Source: Sporothrix humicola (lineage: Eukaryota; Ascomycota; Sordariomycetes; Ophiostomatales; Ophiostomataceae). From it: a stretch of DNA of 64,000 bases. This document shows, piece by piece, positions 1 through 9,960 of this stretch; the first letter of the stretch is position 1; each line of letters opens with the position of its first letter. The translations under genes were made by a program, and so were the position numbers. The stretch is from NCBI GenBank assembly GCA_021396245.1, contig WNYE01000010.1:434001-498000 (forward strand), in the 5' to 3' direction. The notes under the pieces are model-generated. The model ran no database searches and was not told the origin of the DNA. It saw only the letters and a program-made list of their open reading frames with translations.

Positions 1-390
1 TTGGCGTTCACTGGCGCGTCCACATAGAATTGGCAGTTCGTATCTCTGCGAGCATGAACACGTGTCACAGCCTTGTCGTATGGTCATTGCATATCGCAAA
101 GGGGAAAGAGGCGGGGTTGGTGAATGCGGTTGACGAAATAAACCATCTGCATGAGCGAGCTTGCATTCGACATCGTTGATTTGCTGGATGCAGATGCGTC
201 CGGTGGCGGCAAGCGTTCGTGTCGCATTGCAGTGGTCAGGCAGCCTTGCAGTTTCGTTGGTTGATATTGGCTGAGGGGGCGATAAATAAGTGACTGAGAA
301 AGCTCGATATCGAGAGACAGACAAGACTGGAGATAAATAAAGCATGCAAGACTCTTTTCTGCCATTGCTTGAATATCCCTTGTCAAAATT
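1..390. other. Upstream region of the C2H2 gene, no gene seen
   Basis: No convincing coding frame is visible here. The stretch is presumably the promoter and leader of the zinc-finger gene that begins at 391. An upstream exon outside the window cannot be excluded, because the window starts only 390 bases before the first ATG. Confidence 0.5.
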
Positions 391-1407
391 ATGATGGTTA
401 ACACTACCGAACTGCTGGTCACTTACGACCGTTTCCTCGAAATGCTCAACACCACTCCGACGACCAAGGCTTTTTCTTGCGATCCGCCGTGCGTCCGAAG
501 GTTCAAGACGGCTGCTGCCCTTGCGGAACATAAACGCTACGCCTCAAAGCACATGGCGAACAATCAGGCCGGGCCCATAAATGGTGCCTTGATCAGAGAG
601 GCAGAAAGCCCAGCCATAGCCAATGGCACTGGCGCCGGCCCAGCAAGCGAGATCCACGGAACGCAGGGTGTCAGGATCACGGCTGCGAACACCAATGCCA
701 ATGGCCAGATAAAACCTGCAAGCAAAGATGCGCGCAAACGCTCTGGAGGTACCTTGGCCAAGGCCAGGAAGGAAAAGACAACCGATGAAATGCCGCGCTG
801 CTCTCTCTGCAATAAGCTCTTTGCGACAGATCAAGCACTTGCCGACCATGTCCGCGACTCGCCAAAGCACGCACCCGCCAAGCTTGCCGACACGCCTCTT
901 GACCGATTCTTCCAGTCGTATCCCACATTCCCCTACGATCGCTCGAAGCCGCCCGCCGAGTCGTTCCGCCAATTGGAGGAGTACTTTGACTGGAACAGCG
1001 TGTCAAAGGCACGGAAGGTCGCCTGGAAGGCGTATCAACAGGCCCTTGTCGACGAGGTGCAGGTTTGGTTTGGCGATGTGACCGATCTAGACTCATGGCA
1101 TGAGCTGTGCCGGGCTGTGAGGATTCGAAACCCGCCGTCAACAATCCCTGAGTGTAAAAGAGCTGTGCGCCGGACCCATGTCAACATTGTCGACCTAATC
1201 GAATGGGGTCGAAATGGGCGGCCAGCCGATAGCCCTGTGAAGGTCTATAAATCGATCCGGTTGCTGCGAGAATACACTTTTCGAACGGGCCGAATCTTCC
1301 CAAAGGAAGATGCTATCCGAGAGGAGGATGGTGCAACTAACATTGTGCTGCGACACTTGTTGCGCGACTTCCGGATATTTGGGGTTGGATTAAGAGTCAT
1401 CAAGTGA
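391..1407 (+). CDS. C2H2 zinc-finger protein of a fungal lineage-specific family
   Basis: A single open frame of 338 residues; the first ATG (391) is followed at once by a second (394). Two C2H2-like fingers are visible: C30-x3-C34-x12-H47-x6-H54 and C137-x2-C140-x12-H153-x6-H160. Both have the wide H-x6-H spacing and a Lys before the last His (SKH, PKH). The C-terminal half (about 168-338) starts with a FFQSYPTFPYD block and contains HVNIVDLIEWGRNG followed by an LREYT..TG.IF stretch. I know this block from a widespread but uncharacterised family in filamentous ascomycetes. The fingers could bind nucleic acid, but no target can be inferred. It lies in tandem upstream of the IleRS gene with about 675 bp between them. 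Confidence 0.75.
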   Translation: MMVNTTELLVTYDRFLEMLNTTPTTKAFSCDPPCVRRFKTAAALAEHKRYASKHMANNQAGPINGALIREAESPAIANGTGAGPASEIHGTQGVRITAANTNANGQIKPASKDARKRSGGTLAKARKEKTTDEMPRCSLCNKLFATDQALADHVRDSPKHAPAKLADTPLDRFFQSYPTFPYDRSKPPAESFRQLEEYFDWNSVSKARKVAWKAYQQALVDEVQVWFGDVTDLDSWHELCRAVRIRNPPSTIPECKRAVRRTHVNIVDLIEWGRNGRPADSPVKVYKSIRLLREYTFRTGRIFPKEDAIREEDGATNIVLRHLLRDFRIFGVGLRVIK

Positions 1408-2083
1408 GGGTGGCCGAGAAGGAAAACGAACGATATGAAAACAGGGGAAAATAAAGATGACGATGGGATCAAAAATCTTGATACAAAATACAGGATGAAA
1501 AGGGGTAAACACGCGAAATGGGTCAGTTGGGGAAGGTGTAAGTGAGGGCAGGGGCAGGATGTTAACATGAGGAAGGCACGATGTAGGAGAAAACGGTGGA
1601 GCTTCAATATAAAAACGGAAAGTAGTAACGGTAGCTTATTGCCCGAAATGGAAAGACCGTTGCCACATTACGGTAAACCAACACTGACAGGCGCTGGAGA
1701 CGGTGCCGGATAAAGTCGATTCCGATTTGACATAACGGCCGCAAAGCGGAAAGTCCACCGCGGGGCAGGCACGACAGAGCCTAGCGAATTGGGGGGAATG
1801 CCCTGGCAACTTTTTTTTTGGTTGCCCCTCCTTCTCTTCTAGTATTTTCCTGGGGAACGCAAAAGAGGCAGGAGCAGCCCAAAGGCAAAACGAAGGCAAA
1901 ACCGCAACCTCCAAAAAAAAAAGTGACTCACGCGCATCACCACATTTATATCATTGCAATTCCGTGATACTCGCGATATTCTGTGCATTGAGTCAACAAC
2001 GCACCCGGTGACGACTCTGCGCCCTCTCACCTCTTTTTTCGACGACTTTCTCTCCCATGCTGTCGCTGCAGTAATCGACCACC
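1408..2083. other. Intergenic region and IleRS promoter
   Basis: This interval holds the 3' flank of the C2H2 gene and the promoter of the IleRS gene. A TGACTCA element lies at 1924-1930 beside A-runs. No additional gene is seen. Confidence 0.6.
1924..1930 (+). promoter_or_regulatory. GCN4/CPC1-type site (TGACTCA)
   Basis: A perfect TGACTCA lies about 155 bp upstream of the IleRS ATG at 2084. This is the consensus bound by GCN4/CPC1/CpcA bZIP factors, which induce amino-acid biosynthesis and tRNA synthetase genes on starvation. By chance either strand's version would occur about eight times in 64 kb, so the support comes from its position and from a matching site in front of the AspRS gene (39472-39478). 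Confidence 0.55.
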
Positions 2084-5000
2084 ATGAGCATCAACTTTCC
2101 GAAGACCGAGGAGGAGGTCATCCGCTTCTGGCGTGAGATCGATGCCTTCCAGACGCAGGTCAAGCTGAACGAGGGCAGCAAGCCCTTTACGTTCTACGAT
2201 GGACCGCCGTTCGGTGAGTGATCATGAGGGAACCTGGTGTTGGGTTTAGGGAATATAATTGGACTTGAGAACCGTCTGCTAACATTCTGTGTCTTTTCTA
2301 GCAACTGGTAAATATTGCTTTTCCGTCCCATATTCCAACATCTCGAAATCTTGAAAACAGTCCCCTCTCGAGACCACGAATATATCCTCTCCTACCTTTC
2401 TCTCGACATCATACTGACCCCTCTCCTTTGCAGGCCTCCCCCACTATGGCCATCTTTTGGCCTCCACCATCAAGGACATTATCCCCCGGTATTGGGCTAT
2501 GAAGGGATACCATGTGCCTCGCCGCTTTGGTTGGGACACGCACGGCGTGCCCATCGAGTACGAGATCGACAAGAAGCACGGCATGTCCGCACAGGATGCC
2601 GTCAAGCAGATGGGCATTGCCAAGTACAACGAGGAGTGCAAGGCCATTGTCATGCGTTATTCGGCGGAATGGCGCAGCACGATTGAGCGTCTCGGCCGCT
2701 GGATCGACTTTGACAACGACTACAAGAGCATGGACGTCAAGTTTATGGAGTCCTGCTGGTGGGTGTTCAAGCAGCTGTTCGACAAGGGCACCGTCTACCG
2801 CGCATACCAGATCATGCCGTTCTCAACGGCCCTCGGCACGCCGCTCAGTCACATGGAGTCGAAGCAGAACGAGAAGCTGACGCAGGACCCGGCCATTGTC
2901 GTCGCATTCCCCGTGCTCAACGTCGAGGGCTACGAGAACACGTCGCTGCTCGTCTACACGACAACTCCCTGGACGCTTCCGTCCAACCTGCTCATTGCCA
3001 CGCACCCCAACTTTGAGTACCTGGTGATCCTCGACGAGGCCAGCGGCAAGCAGTACATTCTGCAGGAGGCGGGCCTGACGCTTCTGTACAAGAACCCCAA
3101 GAAGGCCAAGTACAAGGTCATCAAGAAGATCAAGGGCCAGGAGATGGTTGGCTGGAAGTACGAGCCGCTGTTCCGCTACTACGTCGACAAGTTCAACGAC
3201 TGCTTCCAGGTCATCCCTGCCGACTACGTCGAGGAGGGCGAGGGTACTGGTCTCGTCCACCAGGCCCCTGCGTTTGGTCAGGAGGATTACGACGCCGCCG
3301 TCGCTGCGGGCTTCATCACTCCCCAGCGCCTGCCGCCCTGCCCCGTCGACGACAAGGGCTGCCTGACCGACGAGATCCCCGAGTACGCCGGCCAGCACGT
3401 CAAGATTGCCGACAAGGCCATTCTCAAGGACCTGCGCGGCACGGGCCGTCTGCTGGTTGAGAGCCAGATCATGCACACGGACAAGTTCTGCTGGCGCTCT
3501 GATACGCAGCTTATCCGTAAGGCTGTCTCGTCGTGGTTCGTGCGCGTCGGCGATGCCATCCCGCAGATGCTTGGCAACCTTGAGAAGACAACGTGGGTGC
3601 CCAACTCGGTCAAGGAGAAGCGTTTCACCAACTGGGTCGCCAACGCCCACGACTGGAACGTCTCGCGCAACCGCTACTGGGGCACGCCGCTTCCGCTGTG
3701 GGTCAGCGAGGACTTTGAGGAGGTGATCTGCGTCGGCAGCCGCGACGAGCTGCGTGAGCTCAGTGGCTACGACGGCTCGCTCGAGGACATCCACCGTGAC
3801 AAGGTCGACGACATCACCATCCCGTCGCGCAAGGGCAAGGGCCAGCTGCGCCGTGTCAACGAGATCTTTGACTGTTGGTTCGAGTCGGGCTCCATGCCCT
3901 ATGCATCGACACACTACCCCTTCGCCGAGAACACCAAGCGCGCCGACGACCCCGAGGGCCCGCCGCAGCTGTTCCCCGCCGACTTCATTGCCGAGGGTCT
4001 CGACCAGACCCGTGGTTGGTTCTACACGCTGACGGTGCTGGGCAACCGCCTGTTTGGCGTGTCGCCGTTCAAGAACGTCATTGTCAACGGCATTGTGCTG
4101 GCCGAGGACGGCAAGAAGATGTCGAAGCGCCTGCAAAACTACCCGGACCCGAGCATTGTGCTGTCGCAGTACGGTGCTGACGCTCTGCGTCTGTACATGA
4201 TCAACTCGCCCGTGGTGCGCGCCGAGTCGCTGCGCTTCAAGGAGTCGGGTGTCAAGGAGATGGTGTCGCGGGTCCTGCTGGCGCTGTGGAACAGCTACCG
4301 CTTCTTCTCGGAGCAGGCACACCTGTACGAGAAGACGACGGGCAAGTTCTTTGTGGCGGACCTGTCGGTGATCAGCGACGGCAAGAGCCTCAACAACGTC
4401 ATGGACCGGTGGATCCTGGCGGAGATGCAGAGCCTGCTCAAGTTTGTCGAGGCGGAGATGACGGGCTACCGCCTGTACACGGTGGTGCCGCGTCTGCTGT
4501 CGTCGATTGAGGACCTGACCAACTGGTACATCCGCTTCAACCGCCGCCGTCTCAAGGGCAGCGCCGGTCTGGGCGTCGACGACACGACGGCAGCGATGAA
4601 CACGCTGTTCCAGGTGCTGTTCACGCTGGTGCGCGCCCTGGCGCCGTTCACGCCGTTCATCACGGAGCACATCTACGGCCTGCTCAAGCCGCATCTGAGC
4701 GCGGAGGTGCGCGGCAGCTTCAAGGACGACCGCAGTGTGCACTTCTTGCCGTTCCCAACGGTGCAGGAGTCGCTGTTTGATGAGGTCATTGAGCGCAAGG
4801 TGTCGGCGATGCAAAAGGTCATCCAGCTGGCGCGCACGGCCCGCGAGCGCTGCAACGTGTCGCTCAAGACGCCGCTGCTGTCGGTGGTGGTGATTGCGGA
4901 CCAGCACATCCTGGCCGACGTCGAGGAGCTCAGCTCGTACGTGCGCGAAGAGCTCAACGTCCGCGACGTGATCCTGACGAGCGACGAGGAGCAGTACGGC

Positions 5001-5684
5001 ATTGTGCTGGAGGCGCGCGTGGACTGGCCGACGCTGGGCAAGAAGCTCAAGAAGGACGTGCAGATGGTCAAGAAGAACCTGCCTGGCCTGACGCAGGCCG
5101 AGCTGCGCCAGTTCCTGTCCGAGAAGAAGATCTCGGTCGGCGGCATTGTGCTCGAGGAGAACGACATTTCGATTGTCCGTGTTTTGGGCTCGTCGGTCAC
5201 GGCGTCCAAGGATACCAAGGGCAAGAAGGACGCAAAGGACGCCAAGGACGCCAAGGACGCCAAGGAGGCCAAGGAGGCTGCCCCCGCTCCTGCTGCTGCT
5301 GCCCCGGCCGAGGGCACGGAGGGCCACGGCCCCAAGTGGGAGCCTGGCTTCGCCGACGACATGATTGTTCTGCTCGACACGACGCCCCACCCTGAGCTGG
5401 CTGTCGAGGGTCTGGCACGCGAGATCATCAACCGCGTCCAGCGTCTGCGCAAGAAGGCCGGCCTGGTGCCTGCCGACGACGTGCGCATGCACTACCACGT
5501 TGTCGCGAACCCCGAGGAGGTTGATCTGGCATCGGTCGTGACGTCGCACGATGCTCTCTTCCAGACAGCTCTGCGCGGCACGCTGGCGCCGTCGGCGGCC
5601 GACCAGGAAGCCGAGGCGCTCATTGTGGAGGAGGAGCAGGCCATTGGCGACCTGTCGTTTGTGCTGCGGCTGCTGCGCATCTAA
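2084..5684 (+). CDS. ILS1: Isoleucyl-tRNA synthetase, cytoplasmic (3 exons, one of 6 nt)
   Basis: Exons 2084-2213, 2302-2307 and 2434-5684 encode 1128 residues, the normal size of cytosolic IleRS. The enzyme charges tRNA-Ile with isoleucine in the cytosol. It is class I: the HIGH motif appears as HYGH at about 49-52 inside PPFATGLPHYGH, and KMSKR lies at about 607-611. The editing (CP1) domain lies between them and the anticodon-binding region follows. The family motif requires A-T between PPF and GLPH, and only the 6-nt exon CAACTG supplies these two residues; its flanks are ctag and gtaaat. A low-complexity linker (about 970-1010) rich in Lys-Asp-Ala and Ala-Pro precedes the C-terminal domain. 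Codon use is strongly biased to C/G-ending codons, as expected for a highly expressed gene, and this creates a long antisense shadow frame. A GCN4/CPC1-type element lies upstream. Confidence 0.95.
2302..2307 (+). other. ILS1: 6-nt micro-exon of ILS1
   Basis: The sequence tctag|CAACTG|gtaaat lies between introns of 88 nt (2214-2301) and 126 nt (2308-2433). Joined to the neighbouring exons it gives F-A-T-G-L-P-H-Y-G-H, the conserved class I signature context. Skipping it keeps the frame but deletes Ala-Thr next to the catalytic HIGH motif. Confidence 0.9.
5226..5279 (+). repeat. 9-nt tandem repeat coding Lys-(Asp/Glu)-Ala in IleRS
   Basis: Six consecutive 9-bp units of the form AAG GAC/GAG GCN lie inside the IleRS coding region and encode a charged alanine-rich linker. 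The units differ only at the Asp/Glu codon and the alanine wobble base, which suggests recent slippage expansion in a tolerant linker. Confidence 0.9.
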
Positions 5685-6048
5685 GGGGAGGAAGAGGAGG
5701 AAAAGGATGAGCAGATGGGGAAAGAATAAAATGGGATTTGGAAGGGCATGGACGTCATGGACGACATAGGGAGCTGGGGTTTGGTTTTTATTTTACGATA
5801 GTCATTGCCATTTCAGGTACAAATGTGTCATTGTGTGAATTTCATAGAGCAAATAAAAGCAGTTAAATGGACGAGGGATGATTTTCAAAGAGTCGTAAAT
5901 GTTCATGTAAATTTAAAGAACAGGGGAATGTAAATATGACGTGTAGCGCTGGCCATTGTCGCCATTCGCAATAGCCGTCTGACCGTTCATACGGCTGATT
6001 TCTGATTTGCACGCAATTTGGCAGGCCTCAAGTATCGAGTGTCAGTGA
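5685..6048. other. Convergent 3' flanks of ILS1 and the orphan gene
   Basis: An A/T-richer intergenic stretch between two convergent genes. It contains an imperfect hairpin with 6-bp arms AGCCGT (5973-5978) and ACGGCT (5991-5996). No gene is seen. Confidence 0.5.
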
Positions 6049-7020
6049 TCACCGTGTACAACTCCACACGCTAGCTGCATAATGCTGGAGAAATTCGGCA
6101 GAAAATGAAAAGTCGTGCTCGTGGGGACCGACTGCTGGCCGCAAAAAAACAGGCCCAAACTCTAACACCAACGGGGCTCTAACGACGCTGTAGTGTCCAC
6201 GGTCTGCAACCTGCGCGAGAGATGCTTCCTGAAAGGGCACGGGGCCCGCCCATGTAATGTTGACGATCTGAAGGCATGTCGGCTGCAGAGCGGGAGCAGG
6301 AGCTGCTGCTGTCGAGCGGCGTGTCGCAGTCGCCCCGGGCCGTACGGCTTCGACCGACCGCTCCTGCCATTGCTCGACTTTGAGCCGCCCCTCCAGTGTC
6401 TGCGGAAAAGCCTTGGCCAGCACCACAATTTTAACATCATGGTTCGATGCCTCAAACCACCAGTGCATCTTGGCCCGCAGTGAGGCCTCTGATTGTGAGT
6501 ATCCAGCCTCGAACACAATAGTCGGCCATTGGTCGGCGCCCGCGCGCGCAGGGAACGGCAGGAAGTTGCCGTCGGCCTCACCGCGGGAATGGGACGGGCC
6601 CGCGCGGGTCGCAGCCGCGGATGAGCTCCAACCCATGGCAAGGCCCATCTCAGCGGTCTGGGCTGTCAGCTGTGCAGAAAGCAGGTAGTGCATACACTCA
6701 TGGGCTGCTGTGGGTATGGTAATAATCAGGACGCGAGACTGCGTCCCGAGATAGAAAAGCCGGGTTTTGCGTCTGGCCGAATCACGCTCCCGGCACAGGG
6801 CGTCGTACTGTTCGGCGCTCGTCGACGCCACCACGACGGAGTCGTCTCCATCGCGGATCGCATTATCAACGAGGGCGAAAATAACACCCACGGAGCTAAA
6901 CAGCGCGTCAGGGGAAGGATCGGGCAAGCCTGCCGCGTCAGAGACTGGGGTTGGTGAGGATGCCGACTTTTGCAGCCGCGCCAAGGAAATGCTGTGAACG
7001 TTGTTTGCTGCTGGGTCCAT
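6049..7020 (-). CDS. Uncharacterised protein of a Pezizomycotina orphan family
   Basis: A single-exon frame of 323 residues starting at the ATG whose complement is at 7018-7020. I cannot assign a function. The central block (about 165-225) has the pattern WPTIVFEAGYSQS, then LRAKMHWWFEASNHDVKIVVLAKAF, then a Lys/Trp/Glu-rich stretch. This pattern recurs in a large unnamed protein family in filamentous ascomycetes. No signal peptide or membrane segment is evident. The layout V-x-E-A-G followed by D-x-K-I-V-V-L superficially resembles a PD-(D/E)xK-type core, but this is weak inference. It is transcribed divergently from MET1 (803 bp between starts) and converges on ILS1. Confidence 0.65.
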   Translation of the reverse strand: MDPAANNVHSISLARLQKSASSPTPVSDAAGLPDPSPDALFSSVGVIFALVDNAIRDGDDSVVVASTSAEQYDALCRERDSARRKTRLFYLGTQSRVLIITIPTAAHECMHYLLSAQLTAQTAEMGLAMGWSSSAAATRAGPSHSRGEADGNFLPFPARAGADQWPTIVFEAGYSQSEASLRAKMHWWFEASNHDVKIVVLAKAFPQTLEGRLKVEQWQERSVEAVRPGATATRRSTAAAPAPALQPTCLQIVNITWAGPVPFQEASLAQVADRGHYSVVRAPLVLEFGPVFLRPAVGPHEHDFSFSAEFLQHYAASVWSCTR

Positions 7021-7823
7021 TTTGTGGAGAGGGACAAGAAAGGAGAGAATAGAGTACGGCGTAATACGACGTAGTACTACTACTATTGTATCTTACTCCG
7101 TAAAGGTGGGCGCGCTCCTCGTAAGTCTCGGAATATTCAACCACATTTTCCATGAGGATTAGTCATAGGGATTAGTGTAGTACATACACAGTAACTAAGT
7201 CGTTGACCCAGCGAGAGGAAAGCACGATTTGCTACTAGATGCCGCTGGAAAGGCAGGCACGACAGTGGTGCGATCACCGACTGCCGTTGCCGCGCCCCTG
7301 GTCGTAAATGGTCTAATGCCATTGGCTGTGGAAGGCTGCACAGGGGTGCCTGCACCCCAAGACGACAGGCCCCACTACAGCTATGGCGTCAGTTTTTAGC
7401 GTCCGCTGGAGAACGCCAGACAGTGAAGAAAGGAAAGAAGAAAAAAAGTTTTTGCCCCTTTGCGCCTGCCTCACACTCCCCGTTTCCGGCGTTCGGGGTT
7501 CGCTGTGCCAGTCATCGCCTGCAACTGCACCCAACACCCAATTGTAGCAGCGCGGCCCGTCGGTCGGTCGCTGTTTCCTTGCGCAAGAGCAATCGCCATT
7601 TGCACGTTTTCCAATAAGACCCGCGCTCTGATTGGCTGGGCGCACGAATTGCGAAGACGGCAAAAAAAAGTCATTTCAACGCCGACGTCAATCGATGATT
7701 TCCTCCTGCTTTCTTTTGCTTTCTTCCTTTTTTTGATATTTATGTCTCATGGTGCTGTGGTGAGGTGACGAATCGACAGAATTCACCAACAACGGCCCCA
7801 ATCCCGCCTCACAAAACACCGAC
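7021..7823. other. Divergent promoter region, orphan gene / MET1
   Basis: This region has no convincing ORF. It contains an imperfect inverted repeat of the type TACGGCGTA (7055-7063) and TACTCCGTA (7094-7102), A-tracts around 7440 and 7660, and a CCAAT at about 7610 upstream of MET1. Confidence 0.5.
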
Positions 7824-9599
7824 ATGGCCTACCACACTTCCCTCCTAACGGCCGTCGACAGCCGCGGCCATATCCATCTCGTGGTCGGCTCGAACCCGCT
7901 GGCTGCTGCGCGCTGCAACCAGAGTCTGGCCGTCGGCGCCGCGCCGATTCTTGTGGCTCCCGAGCCGTCCAAGGGCGCCCTTTTGCCTGCTGCGCTCCAA
8001 GTCCGTGTCGATTCTGGCGAAGTTCGCTGGGTCCGCGAGGCTTTCAGCAGCACCGACCACCTCGAGACGCTCGGCCGTCACGATGTTGACGGCTTTGTCG
8101 ACGCCGTGTTTGTGACAGAGCACGACCCCAGTATCGCCGAGGCTGTTTCGGCGGCCTGTCGCCGCCGCCGCATCCCCGTCAACGTCGTCGATCGTCCCGA
8201 CCTCTGTTCCTTTTCCCTTCTTTCGACCCACGCCGAGGGTCCTCTCCAGATCGGCATCACAACCAACGGCAGCGGGTGCAAGCTGGCAGCACGGATCCGG
8301 CGCGAAGTGGCCGCGACGTTGCCGACAGGGCTGGGCGAAGCGTGCTCAAGATTGGGCGCACTTCGGCGACGCATCCAAGAAGAGGACAGGAAGTCAAATG
8401 TAAATGTAAACACAAACAAGCCGATCGACAACGTCCTGTCAGAAGACGACTCGTACGACCAGAGCGCCGCTTTCAACCAGCTGGTGCCTTCGCCCGGTAC
8501 TGAGGGCCACGACAATAACGATGCCGAAACAATCAAGACGCGGAGGATGCGTTGGCTGGCGCAAATGTGCGAGTATTGGCCGCTCAAGCGTCTGGCCGGC
8601 GTAACCGATGCCGATGTCGAGGCTTTGCTCGAGGCCTATGCCCAGGGCACCGCCCTCCCCAAAGACGCCACCGCGGCCGACAAGGAGGCTGCCACATCGG
8701 CTTTCCCAGGCGCCGAAACGAGCCACGGCCGCATCATTCTGGCCGGCTCTGGCCCTGGCCACCCGGATCTCTTGACTCGCGCCGTCCACCAGGCCATTCT
8801 GTCTGCCGACGTCATCCTGGCCGACAAGCTCGTGCCCCAGGGCGTTCTCGACCTCATCCCCCGCCGCACCGAAGTCGCCATTGCTCGTAAATTCCCAGGC
8901 AACGCCGACGCCGCCCAGGAAGAGCTCATTGAGCAGGCCACGGCTGCTGCCCGCGCCGGAAAGACTGTGCTGCGTCTTAAGCAGGGCGATCCCTTTGTCT
9001 ATGGCCGTGGCGGCGAAGAAGTCATCCGTTTGCGTGCGGCAGGTTTCCAAGACGGCCGTTCGCTGTTTGTGCTGCCGGGCATCACGTCGGCCCTCAGTGG
9101 CCCGCTCTTTGCCGGTATTCCGCCAACGCACCGCGATGCTGCCGACCAGGTCCTCATCTGCACAGGGACAGGCAAGAAGGGCAAGCCGCCAGCACCGCCG
9201 GGCTACCGTGTCTCGCGGACGGCTGTCTTTTTAATGGCCCTGCACCGCATCACGGGCCTTGTGGCCGAACTGACGACCTTTACGGCCGAGGAAGAGGAGG
9301 CCAAAACCACGAGCCGCATTCTGTGGCCGGCCTCGACGCCCTGTGCCGTCATTGAGCGCGCCAGCTGCCCTGACCAAAAGGTCATCCGGACGACGCTTGA
9401 GAACGTGGCCGCTGCCATTGAGCAGGAAGGCAGCCGTCCACCGGGTCTGCTGGTCGTCGGTCGTGCATGTGACGTGCTGTATACTCCCATTGCGGCGGCA
9501 GCAAGTGGCGACGGCAGCAAGCCGTGGTCGGTCGAGGAGGGCTTTGCTGGACTTGATCTGGACAGCATCTCTCCCGCTGGTCTAGCCAGTTTGGCGTAA
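7824..9599 (+). CDS. MET1: Uroporphyrinogen-III C-methyltransferase (siroheme synthesis)
   Basis: A single exon of 591 residues, close to the size of yeast Met1. The C-terminal part (from about 303) carries the SUMT signature GSGPGHPDLLT, then VILADKLVPQGVL, then KQGDPFVYGRGGEE and the PGITSAL motif. These belong to the SAM-dependent methyltransferases that turn uroporphyrinogen III into precorrin-2. The N-terminal part (about 1-200) has a dinucleotide-binding look with VVGSNPLAAARC and VAPEPSKGAL, as in bifunctional fungal siroheme proteins. A hydrophilic spacer (about 190-240) separates the parts. Siroheme is the cofactor of sulfite and nitrite reductases, so the gene serves sulfur and nitrogen assimilation. 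The start is the first ATG of the frame. Confidence 0.92.
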   Translation: MAYHTSLLTAVDSRGHIHLVVGSNPLAAARCNQSLAVGAAPILVAPEPSKGALLPAALQVRVDSGEVRWVREAFSSTDHLETLGRHDVDGFVDAVFVTEHDPSIAEAVSAACRRRRIPVNVVDRPDLCSFSLLSTHAEGPLQIGITTNGSGCKLAARIRREVAATLPTGLGEACSRLGALRRRIQEEDRKSNVNVNTNKPIDNVLSEDDSYDQSAAFNQLVPSPGTEGHDNNDAETIKTRRMRWLAQMCEYWPLKRLAGVTDADVEALLEAYAQGTALPKDATAADKEAATSAFPGAETSHGRIILAGSGPGHPDLLTRAVHQAILSADVILADKLVPQGVLDLIPRRTEVAIARKFPGNADAAQEELIEQATAAARAGKTVLRLKQGDPFVYGRGGEEVIRLRAAGFQDGRSLFVLPGITSALSGPLFAGIPPTHRDAADQVLICTGTGKKGKPPAPPGYRVSRTAVFLMALHRITGLVAELTTFTAEEEEAKTTSRILWPASTPCAVIERASCPDQKVIRTTLENVAAAIEQEGSRPPGLLVVGRACDVLYTPIAAAASGDGSKPWSVEEGFAGLDLDSISPAGLASLA

Positions 9600-9960
9600 T
9601 TGGTGGTGGGAGGGAGAAAGCTACTTTGTTTCTGTACATAAAAATCATAGAGCATGGGTTAGTCTGGCGTTTTGGATACCACTTGGTTTTGATTTTGGAA
9701 AAGGATGGACGTCCATGGGTGGTGCATCAAGCATAAAATATATAGAAGCGTATTTTGATATATCCAAAAAATACAAAAATGTAATCATCAAAATTGTCAA
9801 AAACCGCATTGATAATGTCGTCAAGTGAAACGCCATGTATACACGTAAACATACGCAAAACAAAAAAGAAAGACACTAGCTGTTCGCCCGTTCACGCGAG
9901 TGTCGAACCCAAGCTGATAACCTCGTGACCTCGTGCTTTATGATTTTATCGTTTAATCGT
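9600..9960. other. Convergent 3' flanks of MET1 and MCCA
   Basis: A/T-rich intergenic sequence between convergent stop codons, suitable for poly(A) signals of both genes. I looked for a tRNA around a GGTTCGA-like string on the minus strand near 9900 and found no A box. No gene is seen. Confidence 0.55.

Noticed and set aside
2823..5549. 908-codon antisense open frame across ILS1
   Set aside because: It is a shadow of the C/G-ending codon bias of the IleRS gene; the translation is Leu/Arg/Val/His-rich with no family motif.
9900..9925. tRNA-like B box (GGTTCGA string on the minus strand)
   Set aside because: No A box at the right distance and no possible acceptor stem; it lies in the 3' flank of MCCA.
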